From: Streptomyces sp. MH60
GTDB lineage: Bacteria; Actinomycetota; Actinomycetes; Streptomycetales; Streptomycetaceae
DNA: 64,000 nucleotides
Assembly (NCBI RefSeq): GCF_002939385.1
Contig: NZ_MULI01000038.1
Coordinates: 1-64,000, forward strand
Direction: 5' to 3'
Positions 1-8,147 of the stretch are shown piece by piece; position 1 is the first letter of the stretch; the number at the start of each line of letters is the position of its first letter. Under the pieces are notes generated by a model. It worked only from the letters and a program-made list of their open reading frames with translations. It had not been told where the DNA came from and searched no databases. The translations under genes were made by a program, and so were the position numbers.

Positions 1-437
1 AGCCCGGCGCCGGTGAGGGCCCCGGCGGCGGTCAGCGCGGCGGCGGGGCGGATGCGGCCGGACGGCAGGGGGCGGTGGGGGCGTTCCGCGGCGTCCTCCG
101 CACGGTCGGCCCAGTCGTTGAGGGCCATGCCGGCCTCGTACAGACACAGGGAGGAGCCGATGGCGAGCAGGGTGCGGGGCCCGGGGCGCGCACCGGCCGC
201 CGCCGCGCCGGCCAGGGCGTCCCCGGGGACGGTGAACAGGGCGGGCAGGCGCAGCAGTTCGGCCCAGGCGCCGGCGCGGGAGGAGCGGGTGCCGGGTGTG
301 CTCCGCCCGGGACGGCCGGAGGGCGGTGCGGTGGTCCGGGAGCCGGGGGCGTCCTCCGTCGGCCGCGCTCCGGCCTCCCGCCGCGCTCCGGGCTCCCGTG
401 CGGTCGTCTCCCCGCCGGTGGCGACGGTGCGGTTCAT
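1..437 (-). CDS. UbiA-family prenyltransferase (EboC-like), 3' end outside window
   Basis: Probable integral-membrane prenyltransferase that would join a prenyl diphosphate to a small acceptor. Only the first 145 residues are present, because the gene runs off the left edge. After a Gly/Arg/Pro-rich N-terminus of about 55 residues comes a hydrophobic stretch and then NDWAD at 107-111, which matches the NDxxD Mg-prenyl-diphosphate motif, followed by ERPHRPLPSG, a UbiA hallmark. The ATG at 435-437 overlaps the stop of the upstream inositol-phosphate-synthase homologue as ATGA, so the two are translationally coupled. In bacteria such UbiA proteins occur in ebo-type clusters with sugar-phosphate enzymes; assigning this one to that group is inference. 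The acceptor is unknown. Confidence 0.8.
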   Translation of the reverse strand, partial: MNRTVATGGETTAREPGARREAGARPTEDAPGSRTTAPPSGRPGRSTPGTRSSRAGAWAELLRLPALFTVPGDALAGAAAAGARPGPRTLLAIGSSLCLYEAGMALNDWADRAEDAAERPHRPLPSGRIRPAAALTAAGALTGAG

Positions 438-1633
438 CGCCGCGCCCCGCCTTCGTCGGCGGCGTCGGCGGCGTCGGGGGCGTCGGGGGCGGAGTCGGCG
501 CCGGCATCGTCCGCCAGCCGCCCGGCGAAGCGTTTCAGCTCCGTGTACTGCTCGGCCAGGGACGACGGTCCGTCCCCCACCGGGTCCTTGAAGAAGAAAC
601 CCAGTTCGCCCAGCGGACCGGACAGCCCCCGCTGGTGGGCGCGGGCGACCAGGCGGGCCAGGTCGAGGACGAGCGGCGCGGCGAGGGACGAGTCGCAGCC
701 CTGCCAGGTGGTCTGGAGAATCATGCGGGCGCCGAGGAAGCCGTCGAAGGCGATGTGGTCCCAGGCGGTCTTCCAGTCGCCGAGCGCGGGCACGTCGTCG
801 ATGTGGACCTCGCCCTCGACGGGGGCGCCCAGGGTGTCGGCGAGGACGCGTTCCTTGCCGGCGTTCTTCGCCGCGGCGGCCGCCGGGTCGGCGAGGGCGG
901 CGCCGTCGCCGCCGCCCAGCAGGTTCGTGCCCGACCAGGCGCGCACCGCCAGCGCCCGCTGCGTGAACATCGGGCCCAGCACCGAGCGCAGCAGCGTCTG
1001 CCCGGTCTTGCCGTCCCGGCCCGCGTAGGGCAGGCCGCTCACGGCTGCCGGTGCGGCCAGCGCCGGGTGGTGCAGACCGGTCGACGGGGTGAAGTTGACG
1101 TACGGGCAGCCGGCGCGCAGGGCGGCGGCCGCGTACAGCGAGCTGGCGGGGAGGGCGTCTCCGGTGGGCGCGGGCTCGGTGGAGGCCACGTTCACCACCA
1201 CGGTCCGCTCCGCTCCCGCGCGTCGTGCGAAGTCGGTGATGTCCGCGGCGAACGCGGCGATCAGCGTCTCCTCGTCACGGGTGTCGCCGGGCAGCGGGCC
1301 GCCCGGGCGGATCTCGCGGTCGGCCGCGGCCAGTTCGGCACCGACGGCCGAGGGCAGTCCGTGCGGCAGCACGCCCCCCGCGGCCAGGGCCTCCGCCCGC
1401 TTGGGCAGGGGGCAGTCCACGGTGTCGTGACCGCCGAAGACGAGGGAGGAGAGCGCGGGCAGTGCGGTGCCGGCGAAGTCGGGGGTCTCGGTGACCATGC
1501 CGGTCGGGGGGTTCAGCCCCGCGGTCACGGCGGCGCAGCCCGCCACCACCGTGGTGGCGACGGAGCCGCGGGCTCCGATCAGCCAGACACCGGTACGGGA
1601 GCCACGGGAGGAAGCAGAGGGGGACGCGGACAT
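434..1633 (-). CDS. myo-inositol-1-phosphate synthase family protein
   Basis: Homologue of inositol-1-phosphate synthase, the NAD-dependent enzyme that cyclises glucose 6-phosphate. The 399-residue product opens with a Rossmann motif (GVWLIGARGSVATT, about residues 15-28). It carries family motifs such as NVASTEPAP, NFTPSTGLHHPAL and GRDGKTGQTLLRSVLGPMF, the last being the conserved catalytic-lysine region. The C-terminus ends in an acidic Ala/Asp-rich tail. The start at 1633 is preceded by AAGGAGG; a longer ORF from 1666 lacks such a site. Coupling to the UbiA gene by a four-base overlap suggests that it makes an inositol-type precursor for prenylation rather than serving general inositol supply. 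That role is inference; the family call is firm. Confidence 0.88.
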   Translation of the reverse strand: MSASPSASSRGSRTGVWLIGARGSVATTVVAGCAAVTAGLNPPTGMVTETPDFAGTALPALSSLVFGGHDTVDCPLPKRAEALAAGGVLPHGLPSAVGAELAAADREIRPGGPLPGDTRDEETLIAAFAADITDFARRAGAERTVVVNVASTEPAPTGDALPASSLYAAAALRAGCPYVNFTPSTGLHHPALAAPAAVSGLPYAGRDGKTGQTLLRSVLGPMFTQRALAVRAWSGTNLLGGGDGAALADPAAAAAKNAGKERVLADTLGAPVEGEVHIDDVPALGDWKTAWDHIAFDGFLGARMILQTTWQGCDSSLAAPLVLDLARLVARAHQRGLSGPLGELGFFFKDPVGDGPSSLAEQYTELKRFAGRLADDAGADSAPDAPDAADAADEGGARR

Positions 1634-1706
1634 GGGCAGCCTCCTTGTCGAGCGCGTCGGGCACACACGAGCGGTGGTACAGCCGGGGGTGTTCCGTTCG
1701 GGGTGA

Positions 1707-1740
1707 CGGCGGGCGGAGGTCCGGCGTCCTCCGCCCGCCG
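1707..1740 (-). terminator. hairpin terminator of the fused sugar dehydrogenase gene
   Basis: A perfect 13-bp stem (CGGCGGGCGGAGG / CCTCCGCCCGCCG) with an 8-base loop lies 35 bases past the stop at 1775. It has no U tract, which is common for Streptomyces terminators. Confidence 0.6.
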
Positions 1741-1774
1741 CCGTTCCGGTCGCCCCCTCAGGGGCGGGTCCGCC

Positions 1775-4700
1775 CTAGGAGGGCAGTTCCTTCAGCTGGA
1801 TGTCGCGGAAGGAGACCTGGTCGTCGGCGCCGTGGTTCTGGAGGCCGATGTAGCCGTCGGTCAGGCTCCGCTCGGGGTCCTTGTTGGTGAAGTCGTTGAT
1901 CTTGACTCCGTTGAGGAACACCTGGAGGCGTTCGCCCTGGACCTTGATCTCGTAGGAGTTCCACTGGCCGGGCGGCCGCAGAACCTGGTCACGGGCCTTG
2001 ATGTTCGCCGCCTTGAACGTGTAGATCGCACCGGTGGTGCGGTCCACGGCGTCCGTGGCGTCGATCTGGATCTCGTAGCCCTTGTTCACCGCGGACCAGG
2101 GGTCGTCGGAGGCCGGGAAGCCCACGAAGACACCGGAGTTGTCGTCGCCCCGCATCTTCCAGTCGAGCTTGAGGGAGTACGACTTCAGCTCCTTGGCCTG
2201 GTACCAGAGCAGGCCCATGCCGCCCTCGGACTCCAGGACGCCGTCCTTGACGTTGAACTTGCCGGGACCGGCCTGCTTCCAGCCGTCCAGGGTCTGGCCG
2301 TTGAAGATGTCCCGGTAGCCCTTGGCCGGCTTGCAGTCGGCCTTGGCCTGGCCGGTGGCGTACTGCATGCCGCCGAGCAGGTGGCCGCGGAAGGCCTCGT
2401 CCGCGTAGGACTCCTTGGTGTGGCCCATGCCGGTGTAGAAGGAGCGGCCGCCGCCGTAGCTCTGGCACCAGGCGATCGGGTGGTCGCCCTTCATGGTGCC
2501 GCCGGAGTAGGTCGTCTCGTCCAGGGTGGCGAGGACCTTGGCCTGCTCACGCGGGTTGGTGCGGTAGTTGTACCACTCGTCGGTGCGCTCCCAGGCGTCG
2601 TCCAGGTGCGCGGTGGCCGGGTGGTCGTGGTCCTCGACGCGGACGGTGGCCTTCTGGATGGCCGGGTGCGAGTCGAAGTAGGCGCCGACCAGGCCGCCGT
2701 AGAACTCCCAGTCGTACTCGGTGTCGGCGGCGGCGTGGATGCCCAGGTAGCCGCCGCCGTTCTTGACGTAGTTCTCGAACGCCTTCTGCTGGTCGGCGTT
2801 GAGGACGTCACCGGTGGTGGACAGGAAGGCGACCGCGTCGTACTTGGCGAGGTTGGCCGTGGTGAACTGCCCGGCCTCCTCGGTCGCGGTCACGGAGATG
2901 CCGGCCGGGGTGCCCAATTCCTTCAGGGCGGCGATGCCCGCCGGGATGGAGTCGTGGCGGAAGCCGGCGGTCTTGGAGAAGACCAGGACCTTCTTGCCGG
3001 CCGTGAACGGCTCCTTGGAGAACTCGAAGTCGTCGAGGTCGAACAGCGCGCCCTGGCCGCCCCGGAAGACCAGGTAGACGTCGGTGGTCTTCTTGGGCAG
3101 GGCCCGCAGCGGCACGTCGACGTTCTGGAAGGTCTCCCAGCTGCCGGTCGGCGGGATGTACGCCGAGCCGTGCAGCGGGCCGGTGGGCGAGCCGGTGCGC
3201 ACCTCGACGTAGCCGCCGGCGCCACCGGAGGAGGCCCGTACGGTCAGCTTCTTCTGCCCGTCGAACTTGTAGGGGCTGAAGGAGATCCAGTCGCCGTCGT
3301 CGATGTTGCCGACGGTCTTGCCGCCGTTGGCGCCGGTCTTGTCGATCGGCGACACGCCCTGCTGGGCGGTGAAGTGCTCGGCCTGGCGGTGCGGGGGCTG
3401 GATCACGGTGCGGGCGGTTCCGGTCAGGGCCTCCTGGCCGTTGGCACCGCCGTCGGTGTAGCTGGCGCCGACGACGCCGTAGATGTTGGCGTTGGGGTCG
3501 TGGCCGCCGTCGCCCGGCGGCGGGTTGAGGGTGCCCTCACAGCCCATCTCGCTGGTCAGCTCGTGGGCGTGGGAGTCGTGGCCGAGGCTGTAGGCGACCT
3601 TGACCTTGGAGCAGTCGATCGTCTCCTCGGGGTCGGTGACCTTCACCTTGAAGGGAATGGGCTGCCCCATGGGGAGCAGGGTGCCGTTGCCGGGGGTCTC
3701 GATGACCACCTTGGGCTCGGTGTTGCCGACCACGATCCGGACGCTGGCGTGACCGGTGTTGCCCTCGGGGTCCGTGGCCGTGAAGGTCGCGGAGTAGGTG
3801 CCGACCTTCTTGTACTTGTGGGTGGGCGTGAGGCCCTCGCCCTTGGTGCCGTCGCCGAAGTCCCAGCTGTAGGTGAGGTCCGGGGAGTCGGCGTCCTTGG
3901 CGGAGCCGGTGAAGGCGACCTTCAGACCGGCCGCGCCGGACGTCTTGTCGGCGCTCACCTCGGCGATCGGGGAGAAGCCGTCGGAGGCGTTCTCGATCCG
4001 GTACAGGGCGGAGTCCTTGTCGCCCTGGAACCAGGACAGGCCGTAGTCCAGGACGTAGAGGGCGCCGTCGGGGCCGAACTCCATGTCCATGATCTGGGTG
4101 CCGGTCCACGGGAAGTCGTTGATCTTCGAGACCGCGCCGTCCTCGGTCTGCTCGATCCGCTTGATCCAGCGGCGGCCGAACTCGCCGGCGAAGAAGTCGC
4201 CGTCGTACTCCTCGGGGAACTTGACCTTGGAGTCGAGGTCCGGGTCGTAGCGGTAGACCGGGCCGCCCATCGGGGACTCGGAGCCGCTGCCGAACTCGGG
4301 CACGGAGTCGTCGTCGTACGGGATCCACGCGGCCTGCGCGGGCGGCAGGTCGGTGAGACCGGTGTTGTGCGGGGAGGTGTTCTTCGGGGCCGCGCAGTCG
4401 AAGGTCTCGCCGGAGGTCTTGGTCGCGAAGTCGTAGTCGACGTACGGGTCGTTGTCACCGGTGCAGAAGGGCCAGCCGAAGTTGGCGGCCTTGGTGACCT
4501 TGGCGAACTCGACCTGTCCCGCCGGGCCGCGCTTCGGGTCCGCGGCGCCCGCGTCGGGGCCGTAGTCGCCGACGTAGACCGTGCCGGTCTTCTTGTCGAC
4601 GCTGATCCGGAACGGGTTGCGGAAGCCCATCGCGTAGATCTCGGGCCGGGTCTTCTCGGTGCCGGGCTCGAAGAGGTTGCCCTCCGGGATGGTGTACGAG

Positions 4701-5491
4701 CCGTCCTCGGCGACCTTGATGCGCAGCAGCTTGCCGCGCAGGTCGTTGGTGTTGCCGGCGCTGCGGCGGGCGTCGAAGGCCGGGTTGCGGTCCGCGCGCT
4801 CGTCGATCGGCGTGTAGCCGTCGGAGGCGAAGGGGTTGGTGTCGTCGCCGGTGGAGAGGTAGAGGTTGCCCTCGGCGTCGAAGGCGATGTCGCCGCCGAC
4901 GTGGCAGCAGGTGCCTCGGGAGGCCGCGACGTCCAGGACCTTCTTCTCGCTGGCCATGTCCAGCGTGCCGTTGGCGTTCAGGACGAAGCGGGAGAGGCGG
5001 TTGACGCCGTCGAACTTCTTGAAGTCCTCGGCGGTGCCGTTCTCCGGGGCGTCGCCCGCGGGGGTGTCGAGCGGCGGGGCGTAGTAGAGGTAGATCGCCC
5101 GGTTGTTCTTGAAGTCCGGGTCGATGCCGACGCCCTGCAGGCCCTCCTCGTCGTGGTTGTAGACGGGGATCTTGCCGGCGACCTTGGTGACGCCGCCCTG
5201 GTCGGTCAGGCGCAGTGTGCCGTCGCGGGCGGTGTGCAGGACGCTGCGGTCCGGGAGCACCGCGAGCGACATCGGCTCGCCCATCTCGGGCTCGCCCTTG
5301 GCGAGCGGTACCTGCTGGAACTGACCCTCGGCGACGGGTGCCGTCTCGTCGTGCTCCGGGTGGCCCGGGTGGGCGCCGGCGACGGTCGCCGGGGTGCCCA
5401 CGGCCAGCAGGAGGCCGGTGAACAGGGCGAGGGTGGTGCGAAGCCTGGGGCGCCTCGCGGTCGTGGTGCCGTTGAGTCTGGTTCTGTGCAC
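1775..5491 (-). CDS. secreted PQQ-type sugar dehydrogenase / PKD / CBM6 / ThuA / DUF1080 fusion protein
   Basis: A 1238-residue secreted multidomain protein. A basic N-terminus and hydrophobic core with AGA near residue 40 form a signal peptide. Residues about 60-500 are a glucose/sorbosone-dehydrogenase beta-propeller (DIAFDAEGNLYLSTGDD, GFRNPFRISVD, DMEFGPDGALYVLDYG). Residues about 505-590 are a PKD domain (YSWDFGDGT), about 700-825 a CBM6-like module, about 830-1030 a ThuA domain (VFSKTAGFRHDS, GGYLGIHAA), and about 1055-1236 a DUF1080 (3-keto-disaccharide hydrolase) domain (FNGQTLDGW, DDNSGVFVGFP). The GTG start is preceded by GGAGGGA. ThuA, DUF1080 and dehydrogenase domains are each tied in the literature to oxidation and cleavage of sugars through 3-keto forms. 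A single exported chain that oxidises and then cleaves a glycoside is my inference. It lies 259 bases downstream of the sugar transport operon, with its own upstream region. Confidence 0.9.
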   Translation of the reverse strand: MHRTRLNGTTTARRPRLRTTLALFTGLLLAVGTPATVAGAHPGHPEHDETAPVAEGQFQQVPLAKGEPEMGEPMSLAVLPDRSVLHTARDGTLRLTDQGGVTKVAGKIPVYNHDEEGLQGVGIDPDFKNNRAIYLYYAPPLDTPAGDAPENGTAEDFKKFDGVNRLSRFVLNANGTLDMASEKKVLDVAASRGTCCHVGGDIAFDAEGNLYLSTGDDTNPFASDGYTPIDERADRNPAFDARRSAGNTNDLRGKLLRIKVAEDGSYTIPEGNLFEPGTEKTRPEIYAMGFRNPFRISVDKKTGTVYVGDYGPDAGAADPKRGPAGQVEFAKVTKAANFGWPFCTGDNDPYVDYDFATKTSGETFDCAAPKNTSPHNTGLTDLPPAQAAWIPYDDDSVPEFGSGSESPMGGPVYRYDPDLDSKVKFPEEYDGDFFAGEFGRRWIKRIEQTEDGAVSKINDFPWTGTQIMDMEFGPDGALYVLDYGLSWFQGDKDSALYRIENASDGFSPIAEVSADKTSGAAGLKVAFTGSAKDADSPDLTYSWDFGDGTKGEGLTPTHKYKKVGTYSATFTATDPEGNTGHASVRIVVGNTEPKVVIETPGNGTLLPMGQPIPFKVKVTDPEETIDCSKVKVAYSLGHDSHAHELTSEMGCEGTLNPPPGDGGHDPNANIYGVVGASYTDGGANGQEALTGTARTVIQPPHRQAEHFTAQQGVSPIDKTGANGGKTVGNIDDGDWISFSPYKFDGQKKLTVRASSGGAGGYVEVRTGSPTGPLHGSAYIPPTGSWETFQNVDVPLRALPKKTTDVYLVFRGGQGALFDLDDFEFSKEPFTAGKKVLVFSKTAGFRHDSIPAGIAALKELGTPAGISVTATEEAGQFTTANLAKYDAVAFLSTTGDVLNADQQKAFENYVKNGGGYLGIHAAADTEYDWEFYGGLVGAYFDSHPAIQKATVRVEDHDHPATAHLDDAWERTDEWYNYRTNPREQAKVLATLDETTYSGGTMKGDHPIAWCQSYGGGRSFYTGMGHTKESYADEAFRGHLLGGMQYATGQAKADCKPAKGYRDIFNGQTLDGWKQAGPGKFNVKDGVLESEGGMGLLWYQAKELKSYSLKLDWKMRGDDNSGVFVGFPASDDPWSAVNKGYEIQIDATDAVDRTTGAIYTFKAANIKARDQVLRPPGQWNSYEIKVQGERLQVFLNGVKINDFTNKDPERSLTDGYIGLQNHGADDQVSFRDIQLKELPS

Positions 5492-5585
5492 GAAGTCCCT
5501 CCGGGAACGGGTGGCCGTACGGGATGGGTGCGGAGACGTGCGATGCGGGCGCCGGGGTGCGCCGTCACCCCGGAGGCGTGAGTGT

Positions 5586-5600
5586 CCTGAACACTTCAGG
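5586..5600. promoter_or_regulatory. 15-bp palindrome upstream of the fused dehydrogenase gene
   Basis: CCTGAA-CAC-TTCAGG is a perfect 6-bp inverted repeat about 95 bases upstream of the start at 5491. An AT-rich patch (TTTAACTTTTA, about 5650-5660), unusual in this DNA, lies upstream of it. Together these look like the promoter/operator of the dehydrogenase gene. The cognate regulator is unknown; the ROK protein at 13080 is a candidate, although its own putative operator differs. Confidence 0.35.
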
Positions 5601-5698
5601 GACGGTAACCGCGTTCTTCCGCGGCCAACACCCCTTGGGCCAGGACCCGTTTAACTTTTACCCAACTCAGGACAAAGCGGGATTCGGGCAGCCCGGAC

Positions 5699-5725
5699 CG
5701 GGGACCGGCGGTGCTCCGGTCCCCG
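5699..5725 (-). terminator. hairpin downstream of the isomerase gene
   Basis: A 10-bp perfect stem (CGGGGACCGG / CCGGTCCCCG) with a 7-base loop begins 26 bases after the TIM-barrel gene stop at 5751. It probably ends the transport operon and separates it from the fused dehydrogenase gene. Confidence 0.55.
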
Positions 5726-5750
5726 TCCCGGCCTGCGCCGGGCGCGCGGA

Positions 5751-6749
5751 TCAGCTGTTGAACGCGGCGTCGAAGGACGCGCTGGGCGGCTCGAAGTCGA
5801 AGGCCTTGAGCCGGCTCAGGGCCTCGGGCGCGCCCTGCAGCCGGTCCATGCCGGCGTCCTCCCACTCGACGGAGACGGGACCCTGGTAGTCGATGGAGCG
5901 CAGCATGCGGAACACGTCCTCCCAGGGGACGTCGCCGTGCCCGGCCGACACGAAGTCCCAGCCGCGCCGCGGGTCGCCCCACGGCAGGTGCGAGCCGAGC
6001 CGTCCGTTGCGGCCGTCGAGGCGCTTGCGGGCCTCCTTGCAGTCGACGTGGTAGACGCGGTCGCGGAAGTCCCACAGGAACCCGACGGGGTCGAGGTCCT
6101 GCCACACGAAGTGCGAGGGGTCGAAGTTCAGGCCGAACGCGGGCCGGTGGTCGACCGCCTCCAGGGCGCGCTGCGTGGTCCAGTAGTCGTAGGCGATCTC
6201 GCTGGGGTGCACCTCGTGGGCGAACCGCACGCCCTCGGCGTCGAAGACGTCGAGGATCGGGTTCCAGCGGTCCGCGAAGTCCTGGTAGCCGCGCTCGATC
6301 ATCGACTCGGGGGCGGGCGGGAACATGGCCACCAGGTGCCAGATCGCCGAGCCGGTGAAGCCGATGACCGTGTCGACGCCCAGGCGGGCGGCGGCACGTG
6401 CGGTGTCCTTGATCTCGGCCGCGGCGCGCTGCCGTACGCCCTCCGCGTCGCCGTCGCCCCAGATGCGCGCGGGCAGGATCGCCTCGTGGCGTTCGTCGAT
6501 GATGGCGTCGCAGACGGCCTGGCCGACCAGGTGGTTGGAGACGGCCCAGCACTTGAGGCCGTACTTGTCGAGCAGCTGGTGCCTGGATGCGACGTAGGAG
6601 GGGTCGGCCAGGGCCTTGTCGACCTCGAAGTGGTCGCCCCAGCAGGCGAGTTCCAGGCCGTCGTAGCCGAAGTCGCGGGCGAGGCGGCAGACCTCCTCCA
6701 GCGGCAGGTCCGCCCACTGTCCGGTGAAGAGCGTGAAGTTGCGTGGCAT
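5751..6749 (-). CDS. sugar phosphate isomerase/epimerase (xylose-isomerase-like TIM barrel)
   Basis: A 332-residue cytoplasmic AP-endonuclease-2/xylose-isomerase-like TIM-barrel enzyme. The family isomerises or epimerises sugars, inositols and keto-sugars using one divalent metal. Visible elements are the N-terminal strand MPRNFTLFTGQWADLPLEE, GLELACWGDHFEV, the metal-site segments HEVHPSEIAYDY, LNFDPSHFVWQ and YHVDCKEA, and the closing glutamate strand SVEWEDAG. The ATG at 6749 follows GGAGG by 10 bases and lies only 16 bases after the Gfo/Idh/MocA stop, so they are co-transcribed. Pairing with an oxidoreductase and a sugar importer is the usual arrangement for inositol or keto-sugar breakdown. 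The exact substrate cannot be told from sequence. Confidence 0.88.
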   Translation of the reverse strand: MPRNFTLFTGQWADLPLEEVCRLARDFGYDGLELACWGDHFEVDKALADPSYVASRHQLLDKYGLKCWAVSNHLVGQAVCDAIIDERHEAILPARIWGDGDAEGVRQRAAAEIKDTARAAARLGVDTVIGFTGSAIWHLVAMFPPAPESMIERGYQDFADRWNPILDVFDAEGVRFAHEVHPSEIAYDYWTTQRALEAVDHRPAFGLNFDPSHFVWQDLDPVGFLWDFRDRVYHVDCKEARKRLDGRNGRLGSHLPWGDPRRGWDFVSAGHGDVPWEDVFRMLRSIDYQGPVSVEWEDAGMDRLQGAPEALSRLKAFDFEPPSASFDAAFNS

Positions 6750-6765
6750 GGCGCTGCCGGCCTCC

Positions 6766-8058
6766 TCAGGGCATGATCGGGGTGTAGACGGAGTTCTTCT
6801 CGGCGCTCTCCTCCACGGCCGCGAGCACGCGCTGCACCTGCAGCCCGTCGGCGAAGGAGGGTTCGGGGCTGCGGCCCTCGGCGGCGGCGTGGACGAGGTC
6901 GCGCGCCTGGTGCACGAAGGTGTGCTCGTAGCCGAGCCCGTGGCCCGGCGGCCACCAGGCGTCCAGGTAGGGGTGTTCGGGTTCGGTGACGAGGATGCGG
7001 CGGAAGCCCGCGTGCTCCCCCGGCTCGGTGCCGTCGTGGTACTCCAGCTCGTTGAGCCGTTCCAGGTCGAAGGCGAGGGAGCCGCGCTCGCCGTTGAGTT
7101 CGATGCGCAGGGCGTTCTTGCGGCCGGTGGCGTACCGGGTGGCCTCGAAGGAGACCAGGGCGCCGGAGGTGAGGCGGCCGGTGAACACGGCGGCGTCGTC
7201 CACGGTGACCTGTCCCGTCACCCCGTCCGCCGAGCCCGCGGACAGGCCCCGGGAGGCGCCGGCGGGCAGCGGGCGTTCCCGTACGAAGGTCTCGGTGAGC
7301 GCGGAGACGCCCGCGATCCGCTCCCCCGACAGGTACTGGGCGAGGTCGACGATGTGGGCGCCGAGGTCGCCGAGCGCCCCCGACCCGGCCAGCTCCTTGC
7401 GCAGCCGCCAGGTGAGCGGGGCCTTCGGGTCGACCAGCCAGTCCTGGAGGTAGGTCACCCGCAGGTGCCGCAGCCGGCCGACGCGGCCCTCGGCGACCAT
7501 CCGCCGGGCCAGCGCGGTGGCCGGCACCCGGCGGTAGTTGAAGCCGACCATCGCCAGCTGCCCGCGCGCCCCGGCCGCCTCGGCGGCGCGGGTCATCTCC
7601 TGCGCCTCCTCGACGGTGTTGGCCAGCGGCTTCTCGCACAGGACGTGTTTTCCGGCGGCGAGCGCGGCCAGTGCGATCTCGGCGTGGCTGTCGCCGGGGG
7701 TGCAGATGTCGACGAGGTCGATGTCGTCCCGTTCGACCAGGGTCCGCCAGTCGGTCTCGGTGCTCGCCCAGCCGTGCCGGTCGGCCGCGAGGCGGACGGC
7801 GTCGGCGTCCCGCCCGCAGATCGCGGCCAGCACCGGGTTCAGCGGCAGGTCGAAGACGCGGCCGGCGGTGCGCCAGCCCTGGGAGTGGGCGGCGCCCATG
7901 AAGGCGTAGCCGACCATGCCGACGCGCAGGGGCGGTCTGGTCGCGGACGCCCCCGTCGCCGCCCCGGCCCCGGCGTCGGTCCCGGTATCGGTCCCGCTGT
8001 CGGTCCCGGCGGCTGCCTCCTCGGCGCCGGCCCCCTCGGGCTGCTGCGGCTGTCCCAT
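6766..8058 (-). CDS. Gfo/Idh/MocA family oxidoreductase
   Basis: NAD(P)-dependent sugar or inositol dehydrogenase of 430 residues. Residues about 43-165 form the Rossmann domain (LRVGMVGYAFMGAAHS; CTPGDSHAEIALAALAAGKHVLCEKPLA with the EKP signature), followed by the C-terminal substrate domain with GDLGAHIVDLAQYL. An unusual N-terminal extension of about 40 residues is Gly/Thr/Asp/Ala-rich, with GTDSGTDTGTDAG repeats (about 7965-8010), and is probably disordered. GAGGAGG precedes the ATG. The gene sits between the sugar-binding lipoprotein and the TIM-barrel enzyme in one operon, so its substrate is presumably the imported sugar or its oxidised form. A link to 3-keto-sugar chemistry rests on the ThuA/DUF1080 protein downstream and is inference. 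Confidence 0.9.
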   Translation of the reverse strand: MGQPQQPEGAGAEEAAAGTDSGTDTGTDAGAGAATGASATRPPLRVGMVGYAFMGAAHSQGWRTAGRVFDLPLNPVLAAICGRDADAVRLAADRHGWASTETDWRTLVERDDIDLVDICTPGDSHAEIALAALAAGKHVLCEKPLANTVEEAQEMTRAAEAAGARGQLAMVGFNYRRVPATALARRMVAEGRVGRLRHLRVTYLQDWLVDPKAPLTWRLRKELAGSGALGDLGAHIVDLAQYLSGERIAGVSALTETFVRERPLPAGASRGLSAGSADGVTGQVTVDDAAVFTGRLTSGALVSFEATRYATGRKNALRIELNGERGSLAFDLERLNELEYHDGTEPGEHAGFRRILVTEPEHPYLDAWWPPGHGLGYEHTFVHQARDLVHAAAEGRSPEPSFADGLQVQRVLAAVEESAEKNSVYTPIMP

Positions 8059-8100
8059 GCGGATGTCCTCCTCGTCGTGGTGGCGCGGTGGGGGTGGGCC

Positions 8101-8141
8101 CCGCCCCGGCGGACCGGCTGGTCAGGCCGCCGCCGGGGCGG
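8101..8141 (-). terminator. intra-operon hairpin after the binding-protein gene
   Basis: CCGCCCCGGCGG pairs with CCGCCGGGGCGG across a 17-base loop, 6 bases past the binding-protein stop and before the oxidoreductase gene. Such hairpins behind ABC binding-protein genes usually stabilise the upstream message or partly terminate transcription, giving more binding protein than downstream enzymes. Confidence 0.45.
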
Positions 8142-8147
8142 CGCCCG

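Noticed and set aside
296..5581. A very long plus-strand open frame (1761 codons) over the left end
   Set aside because: It runs antisense to the inositol-phosphate-synthase and fused dehydrogenase genes, has Val/Gly/Arg/Leu-biased composition typical of antisense frames in high-GC DNA, and shows no family motif.
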